Of a stretch of 64,000 nucleotides of DNA, positions 33,398 through 42,422 are shown piece by piece (position 1 is the first letter of the stretch; every line of letters starts with the position of its first letter). Made by a program: the position numbers and the translations under genes. Under the pieces are notes generated by a model that did not search any database, was not told the DNA's origin, and saw nothing but the letters and a program-made list of their open reading frames with translations. This stretch comes from Chryseobacterium arachidis (GTDB taxonomy: Bacteria; Bacteroidota; Bacteroidia; Flavobacteriales; Weeksellaceae): the NCBI RefSeq assembly GCF_900129245.1, contig NZ_FQUT01000014.1:40265-104264 (forward strand). The letters run 5' to 3'.

Positions 33398-33829
33398 ATG
33401 AAAAAGACAGCATTACTTTTAGGCTTAATCTTCAGCATTACCTTATGGGCACAATCCGAATTCAGTTCTGTGACGGAACTTCCTGATTATAACCTGTTAA
33501 AAACAAAAATGAAGCTGAGCGATGTCTTTACGAAAGCCGATACTCCTGCAGAATTTCCGGGCGGAAGCGAAACATTCAAAAAAAGGTTTGCAGAAAGTAT
33601 GGATGTCATTGATGTAAAAACGAACAAGATTGATACCCGCGTCTATTTTATTGTTGAGAAAACTGGATATGTAAGATTCGTTACTGCTACAGGAAACGAT
33701 AAAAAGCATGCGCAAGCTGCAGAAGTTGCTGTAAGAAGACTTTTTGTAAAGTGGAAACCTGCGCTGATTAACGGAGAACCGGTTCGTTATCTTTATACTT
33801 TTCCTTTGACCTTGAAGAAGTTCGATTAA
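33398..33829 (+). CDS. Exported stand-alone TonB C-terminal-like protein
   Basis: A 143-residue protein with a signal peptide (cleavage near ...TLWAQ, residue 19). The PAEFPGGSETFKKRF motif and the strands TRVYFIVEKTGYVRFVTATG and FVKWKPALINGEPVRYLYTFPL resemble TonB C-terminal domains, again without the N-terminal membrane anchor. It is a paralog of the protein at 29087, sharing the PGG-xxxFxK motif and overall size. Monocistronic; a shared terminator with mutS follows. Confidence 0.75.
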   Translation: MKKTALLLGLIFSITLWAQSEFSSVTELPDYNLLKTKMKLSDVFTKADTPAEFPGGSETFKKRFAESMDVIDVKTNKIDTRVYFIVEKTGYVRFVTATGNDKKHAQAAEVAVRRLFVKWKPALINGEPVRYLYTFPLTLKKFD

Positions 33830-33836
33830 AATAAAA

Positions 33837-33869
33837 AAGTCTCAGAAATTCTGAGACTTATCTTTTTTA
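33837..33869. terminator. Bidirectional terminator between TonB-C-like gene and mutS
   Basis: Perfect 11-bp stem AAGTCTCAGAA / TTCTGAGACTT with a one-base centre. T-rich on both strands. Confidence 0.85.
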
Positions 33870-36455
33870 TCCACCAATCATTTTTTTAATGGAATTCAGC
33901 TTCATTAAAGCTTCAATCGGCGTCAAAGTATTAATATCAATTTTAGTTAATTCTTCACGAATATTTTCCAGAACAGGATCGTCTAACTGAAAGAAAGACA
34001 GCTGCATATTTTCTTCTGTCACTCTTTTGATACTTTCAGAAGAACTTCCTTGAGTTCGGCTTGCTTCTAAGGTTTTTAAAATTTCATTGGCTCTGTTTAC
34101 AACTTTTGAAGGCATTCCCGCCAATTTCGCCACATGAATACCAAAACTATGCTCACTTCCACCAGGAATCAATTTTCTTAAAAAGATAATATTTCCCTTA
34201 TTCTCCTGAATAGAAACATGGAAATTTTTCACACGTGCAAAATTCACGGTCATTTCGTTCAATTCATGATAATGCGTTGCAAACAAAGTCTTAGCCTGAG
34301 TCGGATGCTGATGAAGATATTCTGCAATCGCCCAGGCAATCGAAACTCCGTCATACGTAGAAGTTCCACGACCGATTTCATCTAAAAGAATTAAACTTCT
34401 TTCAGATATATTATTGAGAATATTCGCAGCCTCATTCATTTCCACCATGAAAGTCGATTCTCCTGCAGAAATATTATCCGTCGCTCCTACCCTCGTAAAA
34501 ATTTTATCTAAAACTCCAATTTCCGCGTGTTTTGCAGGTACAAAACTTCCGATTTGTGCTAAGAGACAAACAATTGCAGTCTGACGAAGAATCGCCGATT
34601 TACCCGCCATGTTTGGTCCTGTAACCATAATAATCTGCTGAGAATCTTTATCTAAGAAAATATCATTCGGAATATATTTTTCACCCAAAGGAAGTGCATT
34701 TTCGATGATCGGATGTCTCGCTTCTTTTAAATCGATCGCAAAAGTATCCGTCAAAACCGGCTTTGTATAACTCTCAGAAACAGCAAGTTCAGACAAACCA
34801 ACTGCAACATCCAATTGCGCAATGATTTTAGAATTTTCCTGAATCTGGTCGATATAAATCATTGTTTCAGAACAAACATTTCGGTAGAGTTCGTTTTCTA
34901 AAACGCCGATCTTTTCTTCTGCTCCAAGAATCTGATTTTCATATTCTTTCAGCTCTTCCGTGATGTAACGTTCGGCATTTACCAACGTCTGTTTTCTCAG
35001 CCAATCACTTGGAACTTTATCTTTATGTGTATTTCGAACTTCAATATAATATCCGAAAACATTATTAAAATCAATTTTAAGACTTGTAATTCCTGTTCTT
35101 TCAATCTCTCTTTGGCACATTTCGTCCAGGAAACCACGACCTTTGGATTGAAGCCCTCTCAATCGGTCCAACTCTTCAGAAATCCCTTCTTTAATCACAT
35201 TTCCTTTGGACAAATTAACAGGCAATTCATCATTCAGATGATTTTGAAGACATTTAATTAATTCTTCCTGATCATAAAGCGGATCCAGCCAAGCTAAAAC
35301 ATCAGCATAAGGATGAAGCAATGCTTTGATTTGATGAATATTAATTAAGCTCTGGCGAAGATATCCCAATTCTTTAGGTGAAATTTTTTCTGCCGCCAAT
35401 TTTCCCATCAATCGATCCAAATCTGATATTGATTTTAATAATTGGGAAATATCATATTTAAGATGATCGTTTTCGTTTAAAAAATCAATTAAAGAAAGCC
35501 TTCTATTGATTTCATTTACAGACTTTAAAGGCAAAATAATTCTTCGTCTCAACAGTCTTCCTCCCATCGGAGTTGAAGTTTTATCAATAATATCTAACAG
35601 TGATTTTCCCTGTGGATTGCTTGGATAAACAATTTCAAGGTTTCTCAGTGTAAAATTATCCATCATCAGGAAATCTTCCTGAGGAATAATCTGAATTTTG
35701 GTAATGTGAGACAATAAGTTATGGTGTGTATCTTCAACCAGATACGCGAAAATTGCTCCCGCTGCCGTAATTGCCAATGGCTGATTTTCAACCCCAAAAC
35801 CTTTTAATGAATTGGTTTTAAAGTGATTCGTCAGTTTTTCGTAGGCAAAATTGTATTGATAAGCCCAATCTTCAAGCTTAAAAGCATTTTTATTTTTAAT
35901 CTGTTCCGGAATCTGAACACTTCTCTGATAAATAATCTCACTTGGATCAAAAGTATTGACAATATGAAGTAATTTTTCTAAATTTCCTTCGCTTACTAAA
36001 AATTCGCCTGTTGAAATATCGACCAAAGCAATTCCGAATTTCTCTTTTTCCTTATGAAGAGACAAAAGGAAATTATTCTTCTTTGAATTAAGAACCTGAT
36101 CATTGAACGTCACGCCTGGTGTCACCAATTCTGTAACACCGCGTTTTACAATTCCTTTCACCATTTTCGGATCTTCTAACTGGTCGCAAATCGCAACTCT
36201 CATTCCCGCTCTTACCAATTTTGGCAAATAAGAATCTACGGAATGATGAGGAAATCCAGCCAATTCGATGTGACCTTCACCGTTGGCTCTTTTCGTTAAA
36301 ACGATTCCTAAGATTTGAGAAGTTCTAACCGCATCCTGCCCGAAAGTTTCGTAAAAATCTCCCACTCTGAATAGTAAAAGCGCATCAGGATATTTCGCCT
36401 TGATGGTGTTGTACTGCGTCATTAACGGGGTCTCTTTCTTCGCTGCCTTTGCCAT
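33867..36455 (-). CDS. mutS: DNA mismatch repair protein MutS
   Basis: An 862-residue MutS. The N-terminal mismatch-recognition motif GDFYETFG (Phe-x-Glu, about residues 32-39) is present. The core connector, lever and clamp regions follow. The ATPase has Walker A TGPNMAGKSAIL (about 611-622), DEIGRGTSTYDG Walker B (about 690-701) and the ATHYHELNE segment. The length is typical. It recognises mispairs and recruits MutL; mutL is not in the window. Separately transcribed. Confidence 0.97.
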   Translation of the reverse strand: MAKAAKKETPLMTQYNTIKAKYPDALLLFRVGDFYETFGQDAVRTSQILGIVLTKRANGEGHIELAGFPHHSVDSYLPKLVRAGMRVAICDQLEDPKMVKGIVKRGVTELVTPGVTFNDQVLNSKKNNFLLSLHKEKEKFGIALVDISTGEFLVSEGNLEKLLHIVNTFDPSEIIYQRSVQIPEQIKNKNAFKLEDWAYQYNFAYEKLTNHFKTNSLKGFGVENQPLAITAAGAIFAYLVEDTHHNLLSHITKIQIIPQEDFLMMDNFTLRNLEIVYPSNPQGKSLLDIIDKTSTPMGGRLLRRRIILPLKSVNEINRRLSLIDFLNENDHLKYDISQLLKSISDLDRLMGKLAAEKISPKELGYLRQSLINIHQIKALLHPYADVLAWLDPLYDQEELIKCLQNHLNDELPVNLSKGNVIKEGISEELDRLRGLQSKGRGFLDEMCQREIERTGITSLKIDFNNVFGYYIEVRNTHKDKVPSDWLRKQTLVNAERYITEELKEYENQILGAEEKIGVLENELYRNVCSETMIYIDQIQENSKIIAQLDVAVGLSELAVSESYTKPVLTDTFAIDLKEARHPIIENALPLGEKYIPNDIFLDKDSQQIIMVTGPNMAGKSAILRQTAIVCLLAQIGSFVPAKHAEIGVLDKIFTRVGATDNISAGESTFMVEMNEAANILNNISERSLILLDEIGRGTSTYDGVSIAWAIAEYLHQHPTQAKTLFATHYHELNEMTVNFARVKNFHVSIQENKGNIIFLRKLIPGGSEHSFGIHVAKLAGMPSKVVNRANEILKTLEASRTQGSSSESIKRVTEENMQLSFFQLDDPVLENIREELTKIDINTLTPIEALMKLNSIKKMIGG

Positions 36456-36612
36456 TAAAATCGTTCTTAAAATTAGGTCGGTAAAAGTATGAAATAAATA
36501 GGAATTAGGTTGCAGGAATTAGATCTCAGGTTGAAGTTTTCACCATACTTAATTTGTACATCCTTGTCAAGGCCTAAATCTTGACGAAGATGAGAAAAAC
36601 TTCAGAGTAAAT

Positions 36613-37479
36613 CTATTTGATATTAGCCAAAGCCTTCGAACTCTTCTTATAAGCCCATTTCTGCTTATAATTCACCCATTTAGCTTTAAAAAGTTTTCGC
36701 ATTAATTTATCTGTATATCGCATAATGAAAACATGATACAGCATATTTGCAAAAACATTCGGTTTATTCGGAAGCGCACGAAGTGACAATGAAAATCCGG
36801 GCTCCAAATATCTGTTGAAATGCCAAAAAGCACCGGGAATAAAAAGTGCATCACCATGTTCCATGAAAATTTCAAAACCTTTTGCGTGTTTTAAAGCCGG
36901 AAACTTTTCATAATCCGGGTTTTCGTAATCTACATCGTAAATAGTATGAACTGACAATGGAACTTTATATAAAAACGCAGATTGCTTCTGATCGAACAAT
37001 AAGATTCTTTTTTTCCCTTCAAAATGAATATGTAAAAAATCGCCCAAATCCACATCGTAATGCATTAAAACATGAGCTTCACTTCCTCCGAAAAATAGGG
37101 TTGGCAGACGTTTAAAAAATTTCATTCCAAGATCTGGATACGTGAAATTTTTCAACAATTCCGGAAGACGGTCGGTGATGATGTAAAAGAAAATTCGGAG
37201 ATCAGAAGGGTTGCTTTTTATCGTGTCGATATAGTCCTTCATTTTCATTTTTGTGACGGGAGCATCTGTACTTTTGTTGGCGTCTGCTGGTTTATTATCA
37301 TACAACGGGACTTCCTGTTCTCCAGCTTTTTCACGAATAAAATCGAAGTTCCATTTATCGAAAGCATCCCATCGGCTCGCGAAATTTTTAATCAAAAGAG
37401 GTTTATGCTTTTTGAAATAATTTTTCTGAAAATCTTCTTTACTGATATCAGTGACAACATCTACGTTTTCGAGGATCAT
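36613..37479 (-). CDS. Cupin-like JmjC-domain protein
   Basis: A 288-residue protein of the cupin_8/JmjC hydroxylase group. HYDVDLGDFLHIHFEGKK (about residues 140-157) gives a His-x-Asp iron-binding pair, and HGDALFIPGAFWHFN (about 214-228) supplies the second histidine. FASRWDAFDKW is a typical N-terminal segment. It is probably a 2-oxoglutarate/Fe(II)-dependent oxygenase; the target is unknown. A 157-base gap separates it from mutS and contains only a weak hairpin. Confidence 0.88.
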   Translation of the reverse strand: MILENVDVVTDISKEDFQKNYFKKHKPLLIKNFASRWDAFDKWNFDFIREKAGEQEVPLYDNKPADANKSTDAPVTKMKMKDYIDTIKSNPSDLRIFFYIITDRLPELLKNFTYPDLGMKFFKRLPTLFFGGSEAHVLMHYDVDLGDFLHIHFEGKKRILLFDQKQSAFLYKVPLSVHTIYDVDYENPDYEKFPALKHAKGFEIFMEHGDALFIPGAFWHFNRYLEPGFSLSLRALPNKPNVFANMLYHVFIMRYTDKLMRKLFKAKWVNYKQKWAYKKSSKALANIK

Positions 37480-37587
37480 TTTGGTTGGGTATTTGAAAAT
37501 GAGACTAAAAATAGTGTTTTTTTGAATTTTGGGGAAATTTCAGAGTTAATATTAGTTATCATTTCCCATAAGGCACAGTGTAAAATT

Positions 37588-37749
37588 TTAACTTAAAAAA
37601 TATAAAAGCATTGAAATTATACCTCCAAAAATAATCACAGCACAGCCTTGCGGACTTTTCGATTTTCTTTTTCCTCTTCCGAATGTACTTACGTAATGAC
37701 CACTCACCCATTTTCCGTTTCTAAAATATCCTTTTCTGTAATAACCCAT
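37588..37749 (-). CDS. Small basic protein with C-terminal membrane helix
   Basis: A 53-residue protein. The N-terminal half is a Tyr/Gly/Arg/Lys-rich domain (MGYYRKGYFRNGKWVSGHYV) and the C-terminal half a hydrophobic helix (CAVIIFGGIISMLLYFLS). The compact KGYFRNGKWVSGHY motif resembles short repeated segments in other Bacteroidota small proteins. Codon use fits neighbouring genes. It sits between the JmjC-like gene and the bestrophin gene. Function unknown. Confidence 0.6.
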   Translation of the reverse strand: MGYYRKGYFRNGKWVSGHYVSTFGRGKRKSKSPQGCAVIIFGGIISMLLYFLS

Positions 37750-37835
37750 TTTGTATTAATTTTTTCAACAAAGAAAAAATCAATAGCGTGAAAAAAATTA
37801 TGGTTTTCCGTAAAGTCAGGATAAAACGAAAATTT

Positions 37836-37843
37836 TATATTTG
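37836..37843 (+). promoter_or_regulatory. -7 promoter element (TATATTTG) of bestrophin gene
   Basis: TAnnTTTG match 16 bases before the ATG at 37860. No clear -33 TTG. Confidence 0.45.
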
Positions 37844-37859
37844 TAAGACAACCTAGTTT

Positions 37860-38738
37860 ATGAGAGTTTACAACACCAAACATTTCCTGAAAATCCTTTT
37901 CAGTTTACATAAAAGTGATACATTAAAGATTTTATTTCCAAGTATGATTCTTGTCGGATTATACTCGTGGGGAATTGAATATCTGGAACTTGAGTATTTT
38001 CATTTAAATTCAAAATCAGGAATAAGCAATGTAGGATTGATTCATTCCTTGTTGGGATTTGTGCTTTCTTTATTATTGGTGTTCAGAACAAATACGGCGT
38101 ACGACAGATGGTGGGAAGGAAGAAAACTTTGGGGAAAACTGGTAAATGACACCCGAAATTTCGCCATAAAAATTAATACAATTTTGGGTGACGACAGACA
38201 AACAGCCGAGCAAATTGCAAGATATTTAAAGTTTTTTCCTCATTTTTTAGCGAAACATTTATCAAAAGAGTCTACAAGATTAGCTTTAGATGAAGATTAT
38301 TCCGAGATTGAAAAAGAGCTGAAAAATCATGGCCCGAGTGAGCTTGTTATTCTTTTAAGTCATAAATTAAATCAATTAAAAAAAGAAGGGAAAGTATCAG
38401 ACATTGAAATGCTTTATTTAGACAGTCAGCTCTCTGGTTTTCTTGAAGTTTGTGGCGGTTGCGAAAGAATTAAAAACACTCCGATCCCCTATTCTTATTC
38501 TTCGTTTATCAAGAAATTTATTATTCTGTATGTTTTCGCCTTGCCGATTGCTTATGTTATCAACATCGGGAATTTCATTATTCCGCTGACCGTTTTTATT
38601 TATTATGTCTTAATGAGTCTTGAATTAATTGCTGAAGAAATTGAAGATCCTTTCAACAACGACGAAAACGACATTCCCATGGAAACCATTGCTCAGAATA
38701 TCGAGAAGAATGTTCATCAAATCATGTCAAAAAAATAA
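37860..38738 (+). CDS. Bestrophin family ion channel
   Basis: A 292-residue membrane protein of the bestrophin/UPF0187 (YneE) family. FRTNTAYDRWWEGRKLWGKLVNDTRNFA (about residues 78-105) is the family signature. Helices occupy about 25-45, 60-80, 215-255, and IEDPFNNDENDIPM (about 261-274) is the conserved acidic C-terminal motif. Bacterial members are pentameric ion channels (sodium- or anion-conducting). A perfect bidirectional terminator follows. Confidence 0.93.
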   Translation: MRVYNTKHFLKILFSLHKSDTLKILFPSMILVGLYSWGIEYLELEYFHLNSKSGISNVGLIHSLLGFVLSLLLVFRTNTAYDRWWEGRKLWGKLVNDTRNFAIKINTILGDDRQTAEQIARYLKFFPHFLAKHLSKESTRLALDEDYSEIEKELKNHGPSELVILLSHKLNQLKKEGKVSDIEMLYLDSQLSGFLEVCGGCERIKNTPIPYSYSSFIKKFIILYVFALPIAYVINIGNFIIPLTVFIYYVLMSLELIAEEIEDPFNNDENDIPMETIAQNIEKNVHQIMSKK

Positions 38739-38770
38739 AAGAAATCAAGCTTTAAAGCTTGATTTCTTTT
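38737..38770. terminator. Bidirectional terminator, perfect 17-bp palindrome
   Basis: AAAAGAAATCAAGCTTT / AAAGCTTGATTTCTTTT without a spacer, between convergent genes. Confidence 0.8.
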
Positions 38771-39351
38771 ATTTCGCCGTCTTGTTTTATTTCAACAAAT
38801 TTACTTTCACGGTTTCCAGCATTGTAGCCATAGAAAAACGTCTGATATATCGGTGTGGAGTATAAATACCCTCCGTAAGCGTTATAAGCATCCGACTGTC
38901 CGGTTTGTTTCTGATAACTTGCCGTTGCTGTAAAATTAATAATGGTTTCCAGATAATATTTTCCAGGTTTCAGTTTTTCGAATTTAAATCTTCCGTGGTC
39001 GTCCGTCAGGGCTTCAATTCTGTATTTAAAAGCTTCTTCAGACATATAAACGGTCGTCTTTTTATTTTCATACTTCTTTCTCATATCGTAAAACTCTTCA
39101 AAATATGGAGTTACCGGAAATAGCATCACCACAGTCCCCTTTTTAGCATAATGTTTTTCAGCCAGCAGAGGTTTGATTCCCCAATTATTTTTCTGTTTTG
39201 TTGATGCCACTCCTTCAATAGTAGAATTTCCGTAGCCAATCATGCTCTGGGCAAGTTTCTTATCAAAAAAAGCCTGTGGATAGTAGGTATTTTGTGCTTT
39301 AATAAAAGTGAAAGACAATACCATGGTTATTAAAGCGATTGTATTTTTCAT
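38752..39351 (-). CDS. Secreted hypothetical with carboxypeptidase-regulatory-like domain
   Basis: A 199-residue exported protein (signal peptide to about residue 19, ...FIKAQ). Around residues 115-135, DDHGRFKFEKLKPGKYYLET matches the last strands of the carboxypeptidase regulatory-like (CarboxypepD_reg) beta sandwich. A Gly/Tyr-rich segment follows (NAYGGYLYSTPIYQTFFYGYN). No enzyme residues. Convergent with bestrophin; its coding end lies inside the shared terminator. TATATTTG box at 39366-39373. Confidence 0.75.
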   Translation of the reverse strand: MKNTIALITMVLSFTFIKAQNTYYPQAFFDKKLAQSMIGYGNSTIEGVASTKQKNNWGIKPLLAEKHYAKKGTVVMLFPVTPYFEEFYDMRKKYENKKTTVYMSEEAFKYRIEALTDDHGRFKFEKLKPGKYYLETIINFTATASYQKQTGQSDAYNAYGGYLYSTPIYQTFFYGYNAGNRESKFVEIKQDGEIKEIKL

Positions 39352-39365
39352 AGCTTAACTTTAGC

Positions 39366-39373
39366 CAAATATA
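39366..39373 (-). promoter_or_regulatory. -7 promoter element (TATATTTG) of the 38752 gene
   Basis: TAnnTTTG match on the minus strand, 14 bases before the ATG at 39351. Confidence 0.45.
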
Positions 39374-39481
39374 GGTATTTTGTAAAAGAGAAAAAATACC
39401 CAAATTTGGGGAGAAAAAAATAAGATTCAGTGTTGTGCTAAGTTGCATTGTTTCAACAAATATTAATTTAAATAAAAATTT

Positions 39482-40102
39482 ATGAAATATTCATTATTAA
39501 TCGCTGTCTGTACATTTGGAATCATGTCTGCCCAGAAGCCCTGCGGATTTAAAGACGGATTGCAGGAAGGAAGCTGCAAGCATTTTTATGAAAACGGACA
39601 GGTAAAGGAAATTGCCGAATGGAAAAAAGGAAAACTGGAAGGCGACGCCGTTTTTTATTTTGATAATGGAAAAACGCAGGCAAAAGGTGAATACAGGAAA
39701 GGCTATAAAGTAAAAGAATGGGAATATTATGACAAAGCGGGAGTATTAACTTCAAAAGAAATCTTCAGAAATGGAGAAAAGAATATTTATGACAACAGCT
39801 CCACCGCAACATTCTATTCTCCTACGGGAAAAATTACTGAAGTTTCAAATTATAAATTTGGTAAATTGCATGGCGAAAGTAAACTCTATTACGAAGACGG
39901 AAAATCTGTAAAACAAATCGGAATTTACGAAAACGGCTTGGCCACAGGGAAATGGAAGGCGCTGTACCCATCAGGGAAAATCCAAAGAGAAACGGAATTC
40001 GTAAATGATAAATGGAACGGAACCCGGGTGCATTACCGCGAAAACGGAAGCGTAGAGAAAACGGAAGTTTACAAAGACGGAAAATTAATCTCAACAAAAT
40101 AA
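39482..40102 (+). CDS. Secreted YwqK-like MORN-repeat protein
   Basis: A 206-residue exported protein (signal peptide to about residue 18, ...IMSAQ). The mature part is built from about six 23-residue MORN/YwqK repeats, each with a YENGQVKEIAEWKKGKLEG-type unit (for example YYEDGKSVKQIG and YRENGSVEKTEVYKDGKL). Database entries often call this family a 'YwqK antitoxin', but the signal peptide and lack of a toxin gene argue against that role here. Probably a surface or envelope repeat protein. The methyltransferase gene follows after four bases. Confidence 0.85.
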   Translation: MKYSLLIAVCTFGIMSAQKPCGFKDGLQEGSCKHFYENGQVKEIAEWKKGKLEGDAVFYFDNGKTQAKGEYRKGYKVKEWEYYDKAGVLTSKEIFRNGEKNIYDNSSTATFYSPTGKITEVSNYKFGKLHGESKLYYEDGKSVKQIGIYENGLATGKWKALYPSGKIQRETEFVNDKWNGTRVHYRENGSVEKTEVYKDGKLISTK

Positions 40103-40106
40103 GACA

Positions 40107-40643
40107 TTGGTACACAAATTAAAACTGGAAGAACTCAACAGAATAGATGTAGAAACTTTTAAATCGGTTGAAAAAATTCCATTGGTCGTGGTTTTAGACA
40201 ACATCAGAAGTATGCACAACGTAGGAGCAACTTTCAGAACAGCGGATGCTTTTTTGGTTCAGAAAATTATTCTTTGCGGAATAACGCCACAGCCGCCACA
40301 CCGCGAAATTCACAAAGCGGCTTTGGGAGCAACGGAAAGTGTAGACTGGAGCCATGAAAGTGATATTAATACAGCCATTGCAGATTTAAAATCGCAGAGT
40401 TTTGAAGTAATTGGAATAGAACAGACGACAAACAGCCAGATGATCGCAGATTTTAAAATCGACAGATCAAAAAAATATGCGGTTATTTTAGGGAATGAAG
40501 TAGAAGGAATCAGTGATGAAGCGTTACCCAATATTGATTCTTTTATTGAAATTCCACAGCTGGGAACCAAGCATTCTTTAAATGTAAGTGTTTGCGGCGG
40601 AATCGTAATGTGGGAATTTGCTAAGACTTTGGGAATAAAATAA
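40107..40643 (+). CDS. TrmH/SpoU-type RNA 2'-O-methyltransferase
   Basis: A 178-residue SPOUT methyltransferase. Motif 1 DNIRSMHNVGATFRTADAF (about residues 31-49), motif 2 YAVILGNEVEGISDEALPN (about 125-143) and motif 3 EIPQLGTKHSLNVSVCGGIVMWEF (about 147-170) form the knotted SAM site. It methylates a ribose in tRNA or rRNA; the exact site is not evident. The best start is TTG, since no ATG gives a complete N-terminus. Short form without an RNA-binding extension. Confidence 0.92.
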   Translation: MVHKLKLEELNRIDVETFKSVEKIPLVVVLDNIRSMHNVGATFRTADAFLVQKIILCGITPQPPHREIHKAALGATESVDWSHESDINTAIADLKSQSFEVIGIEQTTNSQMIADFKIDRSKKYAVILGNEVEGISDEALPNIDSFIEIPQLGTKHSLNVSVCGGIVMWEFAKTLGIK

Positions 40644-40644
40644 A

Positions 40645-40680
40645 AAAACTGCATGTGTCTAATAGACAGTGCAGTTTGAA
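40645..40680 (+). terminator. Possible terminator after the methyltransferase gene
   Basis: Outer stem AAACTGCA / TGCAGTTT with an inner TCT/AGA stem. No long T run. Confidence 0.4.
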
Positions 40681-40828
40681 ATAAATCTAATAAAAAGTAA
40701 AAATGAAAGGCGACAAAGGTACCTTTTTTTTTAACACGAACAAATTTTAAGTTTACTTTTTTTAATTTTTCTAAAAAAAAGTATCATTTTCAGAAAAAGT
40801 TTCGTTTAATTTTTTATAAATTAGCACA

Positions 40829-41479
40829 ATGTTTATCAAAGACTATATCTCAAAAGACTTCCCGTGTTTCAGCCTTTCTGACTCGATAGAATCAGCAAGG
40901 GACATGTTAGAAGCATTTGGATATTCTCACGTCTTCATCAAAAAATCCCATCATTTTTACGGAGCGTTGGCCGAGGATTTTCTTTATGAAGAAGAGGGCA
41001 CTCTAAAGGATCTGGAACATCAGATCGAGCGTTTTGCCATTTTGGAGGATAACAATATTATGGACAGCATCAGGTTGTTTTATACATTTAATGCCAATGT
41101 CATTCCGGTTATCAACAAGGCAGAAAAATATTTGGGATACATCAGCTGTGAAGATATTTTCCAGGATTTATCAAAATATCCTTTGTTTTCGGAGTCGGGC
41201 GCAATACTTACTGTAGAAGTTCCGGCAAGAAAATACTCAATGACGGAGATCGCGAATATTGTGGAAAGTAATAATTCTAAATTTTACGGCGCATTTATCA
41301 GCTTTATGTCCGACGAGGTTATTCAGGTAACGATAAAGATTGGCAATGAAAATCTGAGCTCTATTGATGAAACATTCGACCGATATGATTATAGAATCGT
41401 ACAAAAGTATTATTCTGACGAAAAATCAGACTTGTTTCAGGACAGATTCGGATTTTTCCAAAAATTTATAGAAATATAA
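40829..41479 (+). CDS. CBS-domain protein
   Basis: A 216-residue cytoplasmic protein with a tandem CBS pair in its N-terminal 130 residues (FSLSDSIESARDMLEAFGYSHVFIKK and IMDSIRLFYTFNANVIPVINKAEKYLGYISCEDIF). A C-terminal ACT-like domain spans about 135-216 (LTVEVPARKYSMTEIANIVESN). It likely senses adenine nucleotides or NAD(H). The NAD kinase gene follows after five bases, which suggests a role in regulating NADP formation; this is inference from position. Confidence 0.88.
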   Translation: MFIKDYISKDFPCFSLSDSIESARDMLEAFGYSHVFIKKSHHFYGALAEDFLYEEEGTLKDLEHQIERFAILEDNNIMDSIRLFYTFNANVIPVINKAEKYLGYISCEDIFQDLSKYPLFSESGAILTVEVPARKYSMTEIANIVESNNSKFYGAFISFMSDEVIQVTIKIGNENLSSIDETFDRYDYRIVQKYYSDEKSDLFQDRFGFFQKFIEI

Positions 41480-41484
41480 AACTA

Positions 41485-42351
41485 ATGAAGGCAGCCATAT
41501 ATTCTCAGAAAAAAGATCTCGATACTTTTTTATATTTAAGCAAATTTATTTCCGAACTGGAAAGCAGAGGCGTAAAATCTGTTTTGTATGATGAGATGGC
41601 TGAGGCGCTTCAGTTTTCAAAAATATTCGAAACCTTTAACAACAAACAGGATCTTCTGGATAAGGAAGTCGATCTTTTCTTCACTTTCGGTGGCGACGGA
41701 ACGATTGTAAATTCTTTAACCTTTATTGAAGATCTTGAAATCCCGATCGTAGGTGTAAATACCGGAAGATTAGGATTTTTGGCAAGTTTTACCAAAGAAG
41801 AAGCCTTCAAAGAACTGGATTCTATTTTAAAAGGGGATGTGAAAACAAGCCGTCGTTCCGTCATTCAGGTTGTTTCGCCCGAACTGGAAGATTTTTTCCC
41901 GTATGCCTTAAATGATGTTACAGTTTCCAGAAAAGAAACTACATCGATGGTTACAGTGGATTCTTATATTAATGATGAATTTTTAAATGTATTTTGGGGC
42001 GACGGTGTCATCGTTTCTACTCCAACGGGCTCTACGGCTTATTCATTAAGCTGTGGCGGACCCATTATTTCTCCGAACAACGAAAATTTCGTCATCACTC
42101 CTATCGCACCTCACAATCTAAATGTAAGACCTTTGGTTGTGAATGACAGCGTGGAAATTAAATTTAAAGTAGAAAGCCGGGTTTCACAATACTCACTTTC
42201 TTTAGATTCAAGATTGATACACATAGAAACAGATAAAGAAATTATCATCAGAAAGGCAGATTTTCAGATTTTGCTGGTTCAGCCTAATGATTTGAGCTTC
42301 TATGAAACCATCCGCCAGAAGCTACTTTGGGGAAGGGACAAAAGAAATTAA
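41485..42351 (+). CDS. nadK: NAD kinase
   Basis: A 288-residue enzyme that phosphorylates NAD to NADP. FTFGGDGTIVNSL (about residues 66-78) is the GGDG motif with catalytic Asp, NTGRLGFLASF (about 92-102) follows, and the second domain has WGDGVIVSTPTGSTAYSLSCGGPI (about 170-193). Length is typical. Five bases after the CBS-domain gene; the aldolase follows after 71 bases. Confidence 0.96.
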   Translation: MKAAIYSQKKDLDTFLYLSKFISELESRGVKSVLYDEMAEALQFSKIFETFNNKQDLLDKEVDLFFTFGGDGTIVNSLTFIEDLEIPIVGVNTGRLGFLASFTKEEAFKELDSILKGDVKTSRRSVIQVVSPELEDFFPYALNDVTVSRKETTSMVTVDSYINDEFLNVFWGDGVIVSTPTGSTAYSLSCGGPIISPNNENFVITPIAPHNLNVRPLVVNDSVEIKFKVESRVSQYSLSLDSRLIHIETDKEIIIRKADFQILLVQPNDLSFYETIRQKLLWGRDKRN

Positions 42352-42422
42352 GAATATCTTAAAAATGATTACCTTTACAGGAATTTAAAAACACCCTAAT
42401 AATTTATATTAAAAAGTAAAAC

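Noticed and set aside
39482..40102. Possible toxin-antitoxin system (YwqK is often labelled an antitoxin)
   Set aside because: The protein has a signal peptide and there is no toxin-like gene beside it.
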